From contig JBBQNE010000135.1 of the NCBI GenBank assembly GCA_038329675.1, forward strand, positions 1-8,763: a stretch of DNA of 8,763 bases. Reading direction: 5' to 3'. A program made the position numbers and the translations under genes. Shown here piece after piece: positions 5,711 through 8,763 of the stretch. Each line of letters begins with the position of its first letter. Within the stretch, counting starts at the first letter, position 1. The notes under the pieces were generated by a model. The model was not told the origin of the DNA, searched no databases, and worked only from the letters and a program-made list of their open reading frames with translations. The DNA is from JANXVY01 sp038329675. Lineage in GTDB: Bacteria > Pseudomonadota > Alphaproteobacteria > Rhizobiales > Hyphomicrobiaceae.

Positions 5711-6694
5711 TTATTGCATCTTAAAGACCTGAATGGCGGCAGGTCCTAGAATAGCGATGAACAATACCGGAATGAAGAACGCAATCATCGGAACCGTTAA
5801 TTTTGGCGGCAGGGCAGCCGCCTTTTGTTCGGCCTTGGACAGACGCAATTCGCGATTTTCTTTAGCCATAACGCGCAAGGCTTGACCAACGGGCGTGCCG
5901 TATCGCTCCGCCTGAATAAGCGCAGTACACACTGATTTAACGCCCTCTAGGCCCGTTCGTTTTGCCAGGTTTTCATAGGCTAACCGCCGGTCTGGCAGAT
6001 ACGACAACTCAGCAGTAGTCAACGACAGTTCTTCAGCCAATTCAATTGACTGCACGGTAACTTCTCGAGCCACTTTGCCGAATGCAGCTTCGACCGACAT
6101 GCCCGACTGCACGCAAATCAACAACATGTCGAGTGCGTCTGGAAACGACTGTTCGATGGCTTGACGACGCTTGCCGACCTTATTCTCAATAAAAATATTC
6201 GGAAGGTAGAAGCCAAAGAATGCGACCGCCGCAGCGATTAACAGCATCAGTCCTATCGGCAAGTTAAGCCGAGCAAGGAAAATCATGTAGACGAGCGAAA
6301 TCACGAACAGCGCCGGGGGACAAATGACCCGATACGCCATGTATGTCGCCAAGTGCGCTTCCGAGCGGAAGCCAGCGGTTTTTAGCTTCGCGCGAACAGC
6401 TTCGCTATCGAACTTTTCCCGGAGCCCGAACTGCTCGACAAGCCGTAAAACATATCCTTTTGGAGCCTGCCGAAGCTTACCGCTACCACCGTTACGATCA
6501 GCGACCGACATCTCCTTGAGGCGCTCAGACCTTAGCTTGTCGCGCTCGACGGCCATCACCCGCATACGTTGGTGCACACGGTCCTTTTCTAAAAAAGGCA
6601 ACCCGAACGTCAAGATTGTTGCGAACGCGCAGATCGCAGCAAATAAAGTCGCCAGAAATTCTGGCGCCATAACGTTTTGTACGAGATCCTGCAT
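5711..6694 (-). CDS. tadC: Tad pilus inner-membrane platform protein TadC (CpaH-like, T2SSF domain)
   Basis: A 327-residue inner-membrane protein of the Tad/Flp type IVc pilus machine. With TadB it forms the membrane platform on which the CpaF ATPase drives pilin extraction and assembly. Layout: N-terminal TM helix (about 13-33), a basic cytoplasmic linker, helices near 123-142 and 147-167, a cytoplasmic T2SSF domain (about 182-312) with FPDALDMLLICVQSGMSVE (184-202) and ERYGTPVGQALRVMAKENRE (263-282), and a last helix (302-320). The LPPKLTVPMIAFFIPVLFI stretch near the end is typical of TadC. Length is normal. ATG 6694 is 14 bases past the tadB stop, with GGGTGG just upstream. It ends the visible pilus operon: no tadD-like TPR gene follows, and the convergent crotonase stop lies 11 bases beyond its own stop. 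Confidence 0.95.
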   Translation of the reverse strand: MQDLVQNVMAPEFLATLFAAICAFATILTFGLPFLEKDRVHQRMRVMAVERDKLRSERLKEMSVADRNGGSGKLRQAPKGYVLRLVEQFGLREKFDSEAVRAKLKTAGFRSEAHLATYMAYRVICPPALFVISLVYMIFLARLNLPIGLMLLIAAAVAFFGFYLPNIFIENKVGKRRQAIEQSFPDALDMLLICVQSGMSVEAAFGKVAREVTVQSIELAEELSLTTAELSYLPDRRLAYENLAKRTGLEGVKSVCTALIQAERYGTPVGQALRVMAKENRELRLSKAEQKAAALPPKLTVPMIAFFIPVLFIAILGPAAIQVFKMQ

Positions 6695-6708
6695 TTGCCA
6701 CCCAGCCG

Positions 6709-7701
6709 TCAGTACTTGAAGTTGATCATTTTATTCATGACGAAGATACCAATGCCCATAAGCACGATACCGATTCCGATCATGAAGTTGCCCGTCGTCG
6801 TTTCCCAAAGCGGCTTAAGATAGTTGGGCGTCGACAAATAAATCATGATGATCACGCCCGGTGGCAAACAGCCCAGCACCGCGGCCGACGCCAGCGCTTC
6901 GGCCGACAATGCTTTAACTTTCAATTTCAGTGAGTTCCGATCCCGAAGAACTTGCGAAAGGTTTCCGAGAGCTTCCGACAGGTTACCGCCAGCCGCCTGC
7001 TGGATGGAGATAACGATCGCTAGAAATTTGACTTCCGGCAACGGCATCCGAATGACCAAGCGGTCCAGCGCCTCACCCATCGTAACGCCAATACGTTGTT
7101 GGTCGACGACTTCTTTGAATTCGCTGGCCAGTGGCTCTGGGCTTTCGCGTGCAACGATACCGAGACACTCGTTGACCGGAAGACCAGTCTTGATGCCACG
7201 AACAACAACGTCAAGCGCGTTTGCTAGACTATGCAGAAACTTCTTTTGACGTTTCTTGATCGCATAATTAAGCAGCCAATTCGGAAGACCTAATCCTCCA
7301 GCAAAGCCGGCGACGATCGCCAGCGGAACCGCCATCGAGGCGATCGCTGCTGGAAGCGAGACGTAAACTGCAAATGCACACGCAACCGCGCAGACAGCAC
7401 TGAAAACCCAATAGTGAAAGGGTTCCGCATCGTATCCAGCCTGTTGTAGCCGGGCCCTTAGACTTTTTTTCTCGACCTTATTCTTGCGGTGGTCGAGCTC
7501 CTTCAGCGTCTCCGCAACGGCTTTTTTCCGGGAGTTCGTAATGTCCGCGGCATTGCGCGTCGCAACTTTCTTGTTGCGCGACGTGGTCGCTGTCTGGATA
7601 CGATCGTTCACGTTTTCGCGCGCCATGCTGGGGGCGACCAGCATGTAAAGAACGCCGCAAATCAACGCGGATAATGCTACGACGAGCAGGATATCAAGCA
7701 T
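6709..7701 (-). CDS. tadB: Tad pilus inner-membrane platform protein TadB (CpaG-like, T2SSF domain)
   Basis: A 330-residue inner-membrane protein, partner of TadC in the Flp pilus platform. Layout: N-terminal TM helix (3-22); a long, very basic cytoplasmic linker (about 28-85, rich in K and R, ending LRARLQQAGY); two helices (about 97-115 and 118-140); a T2SSF domain (about 155-280) with LANALDVVVRGIKTGLPVNE (159-178), PLASEFKEVVDQQRIGVTMG (190-209) and QQAAGGNLSEALGNLSQVLR (234-253); and two C-terminal helices (about 272-290 and 306-324). The order of elements and the length are standard for TadB. The start ATG at 7701 has a strong AGGAG Shine-Dalgarno within GCTAGGAGAGCAG, and overlaps the end of cpaF by eight bases, so translation is probably coupled. 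tadC follows after 14 bases. Confidence 0.95.
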   Translation of the reverse strand: MLDILLVVALSALICGVLYMLVAPSMARENVNDRIQTATTSRNKKVATRNAADITNSRKKAVAETLKELDHRKNKVEKKSLRARLQQAGYDAEPFHYWVFSAVCAVACAFAVYVSLPAAIASMAVPLAIVAGFAGGLGLPNWLLNYAIKKRQKKFLHSLANALDVVVRGIKTGLPVNECLGIVARESPEPLASEFKEVVDQQRIGVTMGEALDRLVIRMPLPEVKFLAIVISIQQAAGGNLSEALGNLSQVLRDRNSLKLKVKALSAEALASAAVLGCLPPGVIIMIYLSTPNYLKPLWETTTGNFMIGIGIVLMGIGIFVMNKMINFKY

Positions 7702-8763
7702 TCTGCTCTCCTAGCGTATTGCCATTCGAGTCACGCGCTTCCGAAGCCGACAAGGCTTCGGCAAGCCTTCCGTCTTCCTTGTAATACTCAGCGCGGTCCC
7801 AGAAACGTGGCCGTGCAATACCAGTGGACCGATGGCGGCCAATCAGCTTGCCGTTCGCATCTTCACCCGTGATATCGTACACAACAATATTCTGCAGCGT
7901 GATGACGTCGCCTTCCATGCCAATGACTTCGGTCACGTGCGTAATTTTACGTGAGCCATCTCTGAGACGCGACGCCTGAATAATAATGTCAACCGAGCCA
8001 GCGATCATTTCGCGGATGGTTTTAGGCGGCAGCGCATAACCGCCCTGCATGATCATACTTTCAAGTCGGCTGATGGCCTCGCGGGGTGAGTTGGCGTGCA
8101 AGGTCCCCATCGAGCCGTCGTGGCCGGTGTTCATGGCCTGCAGAAGGTCGAATGCTTCAGGTCCGCGGACCTCGCCGACGATGATGCGTTCCGGTCGCAT
8201 ACGAAGGCAGTTTTTGATGAGGTCCCGCATTTTGACCTCGCCTTCGCCTTCAAGGTTCGGCGGCCGCGTTTCAAGCCGCACAACATGCGGCTGTTGCAGT
8301 TGGAGTTCCGCGGAGTCTTCGCAGGTGATGATCCGCTCATCGTTGTCAATCGACGCGGTCATACAATTCAATAACGTCGTCTTACCGGAGCCGGTACCGC
8401 CAGAAATCAGGATATTGCAACGAACCCGGCCGATGATCTCGAGCACCGTTTTCGTTTGTGCACTAATTGACCCGTATTTAACGAGTTGTTCAAGCTTTAG
8501 GCGGTCTTTCTTGAACTTACGAATTGTCAATGCCGGCCCATCGATCGCCAGCGGAGGAACAATAACGTTTACACGAGAGCCATCCGGGAGACGCGCGTCG
8601 CATATCGGGCTGGATTCATCGACACGTCGCCCGACCTGGCTGACGATACGCTGGCAGATGTTCAATAGCTGCTGGTTGTCCGCAAATCGGACACCTGTCA
8701 TCTGAACTTTACCGTTGACTTCAATATAGGTCGTGGTTGCGCCATTGACCATGATGTCGGCGA
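7694..8763 (-). CDS. cpaF: Tad/Flp pilus assembly ATPase CpaF/TadA, N-terminus outside the window
   Basis: Secretion-superfamily (VirB11/GspE-like) hexameric ATPase that powers Flp pilus extension at the inner membrane. The window holds the C-terminal 355 residues; the reading frame is open through base 8763, so the ATG at 8752 is an internal Met (ADIMVNG), not the start. Counting from that Met: the N-terminal ATPase-linker region with RRVDESSPICDARLPDGSRVN (42-62); Walker A GGTGSGKT (118-125); Asp box CEDSAELQL (144-152); Walker B region RIIVGEVRG with Glu194; His box GHDGSMGTLHANSP (210-223); and the family C-terminus PRFWDRAEYY (315-324). All catalytic elements are intact. Family members are typically about 450-500 residues, so roughly 100-150 are missing. 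The stop overlaps the tadB start by eight bases. CpaF rather than a T2SS GspE is indicated by the SMGTLHAN box and the tadB-tadC neighbours. Confidence 0.97.
   Translation of the reverse strand, partial: ADIMVNGATTTYIEVNGKVQMTGVRFADNQQLLNICQRIVSQVGRRVDESSPICDARLPDGSRVNVIVPPLAIDGPALTIRKFKKDRLKLEQLVKYGSISAQTKTVLEIIGRVRCNILISGGTGSGKTTLLNCMTASIDNDERIITCEDSAELQLQQPHVVRLETRPPNLEGEGEVKMRDLIKNCLRMRPERIIVGEVRGPEAFDLLQAMNTGHDGSMGTLHANSPREAISRLESMIMQGGYALPPKTIREMIAGSVDIIIQASRLRDGSRKITHVTEVIGMEGDVITLQNIVVYDITGEDANGKLIGRHRSTGIARPRFWDRAEYYKEDGRLAEALSASEARDSNGNTLGEQNA

Noticed and set aside
5699..5720. A possible hairpin ATGC...GCAT at the crotonase/tadC junction as a shared terminator
   Set aside because: The stem is only four base pairs with a 13-base loop, and neither strand shows a following T-run.
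399..7347. Three copies of the palindrome GCGATCGC (399-406, 1778-1785, 7340-7347)
   Set aside because: All three are inside coding regions and fit codons such as GCG-ATC-GC. This number is unremarkable for GC-rich DNA and does not indicate a HIP1-like repeat system.
8049..8705. A 218-codon plus-strand open frame
   Set aside because: It is fully antisense to the conserved catalytic core of cpaF and reads as low-complexity Ser/Arg-rich sequence. Long antisense frames are expected opposite GC-rich conserved genes.

Overview
The window reads as chromosomal DNA of a Gram-negative bacterium, most likely an alphaproteobacterium. The basis is a CpaF/TadA-TadB-TadC pilus cassette of the Caulobacter/Rhizobiales type, a GumC/Wzz-like polysaccharide copolymerase, a medium-to-high GC content (mid-50s percent by eye) and tightly packed genes. 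No RNA gene, CRISPR array, insertion sequence or phage gene is visible.

Layout. (1) Bases 1-3804, minus strand: the proximal part of a polysaccharide operon. Transcription order is a chain-length determinant/copolymerase (2365-3804), an O-antigen ligase/polymerase-like membrane protein (1127-2422), a small three-helix membrane protein (721-993) and an acyltransferase-3 family O-acyltransferase (724 down to base 1, running off the left edge). (2) Bases 3805-4018: a divergent intergenic region with a perfect short inverted repeat and an AT-rich core. (3) Bases 4019-5699, plus strand: a two-gene operon of an EamA/DMT-family permease and a crotonase that looks more like a delta3,delta2-enoyl-CoA isomerase (ECI2 type) than a plain hydratase. 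(4) Bases 5711-8763, minus strand: the end of a Tad/Flp pilus operon, transcribed cpaF (5' end outside the window), tadB, tadC. It converges on the crotonase gene with only 11 bases between the stop codons.

How the genes work together. The left operon fits synthesis of an exported and probably O-acylated polysaccharide: the copolymerase sets chain length, the Wzy/WaaL-like protein joins repeat units, and the acyltransferase decorates them. The right operon encodes the cytoplasmic ATPase and the two inner-membrane platform proteins that assemble Flp pili. Both are surface and adhesion functions, but nothing in the sequence shows that they are co-regulated. The permease/isomerase pair between them looks like an unrelated metabolic insert.

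I do not see a clearly new system. The observation most worth checking is a reading-frame conflict at about 962-1057, where a protein-like frame stops exactly where the small membrane-protein frame becomes convincing. Other points are the TTG/TGA overlap at the acyltransferase start, the 58-base overlap of the copolymerase and polymerase genes, and the inverted repeat upstream of the copolymerase.
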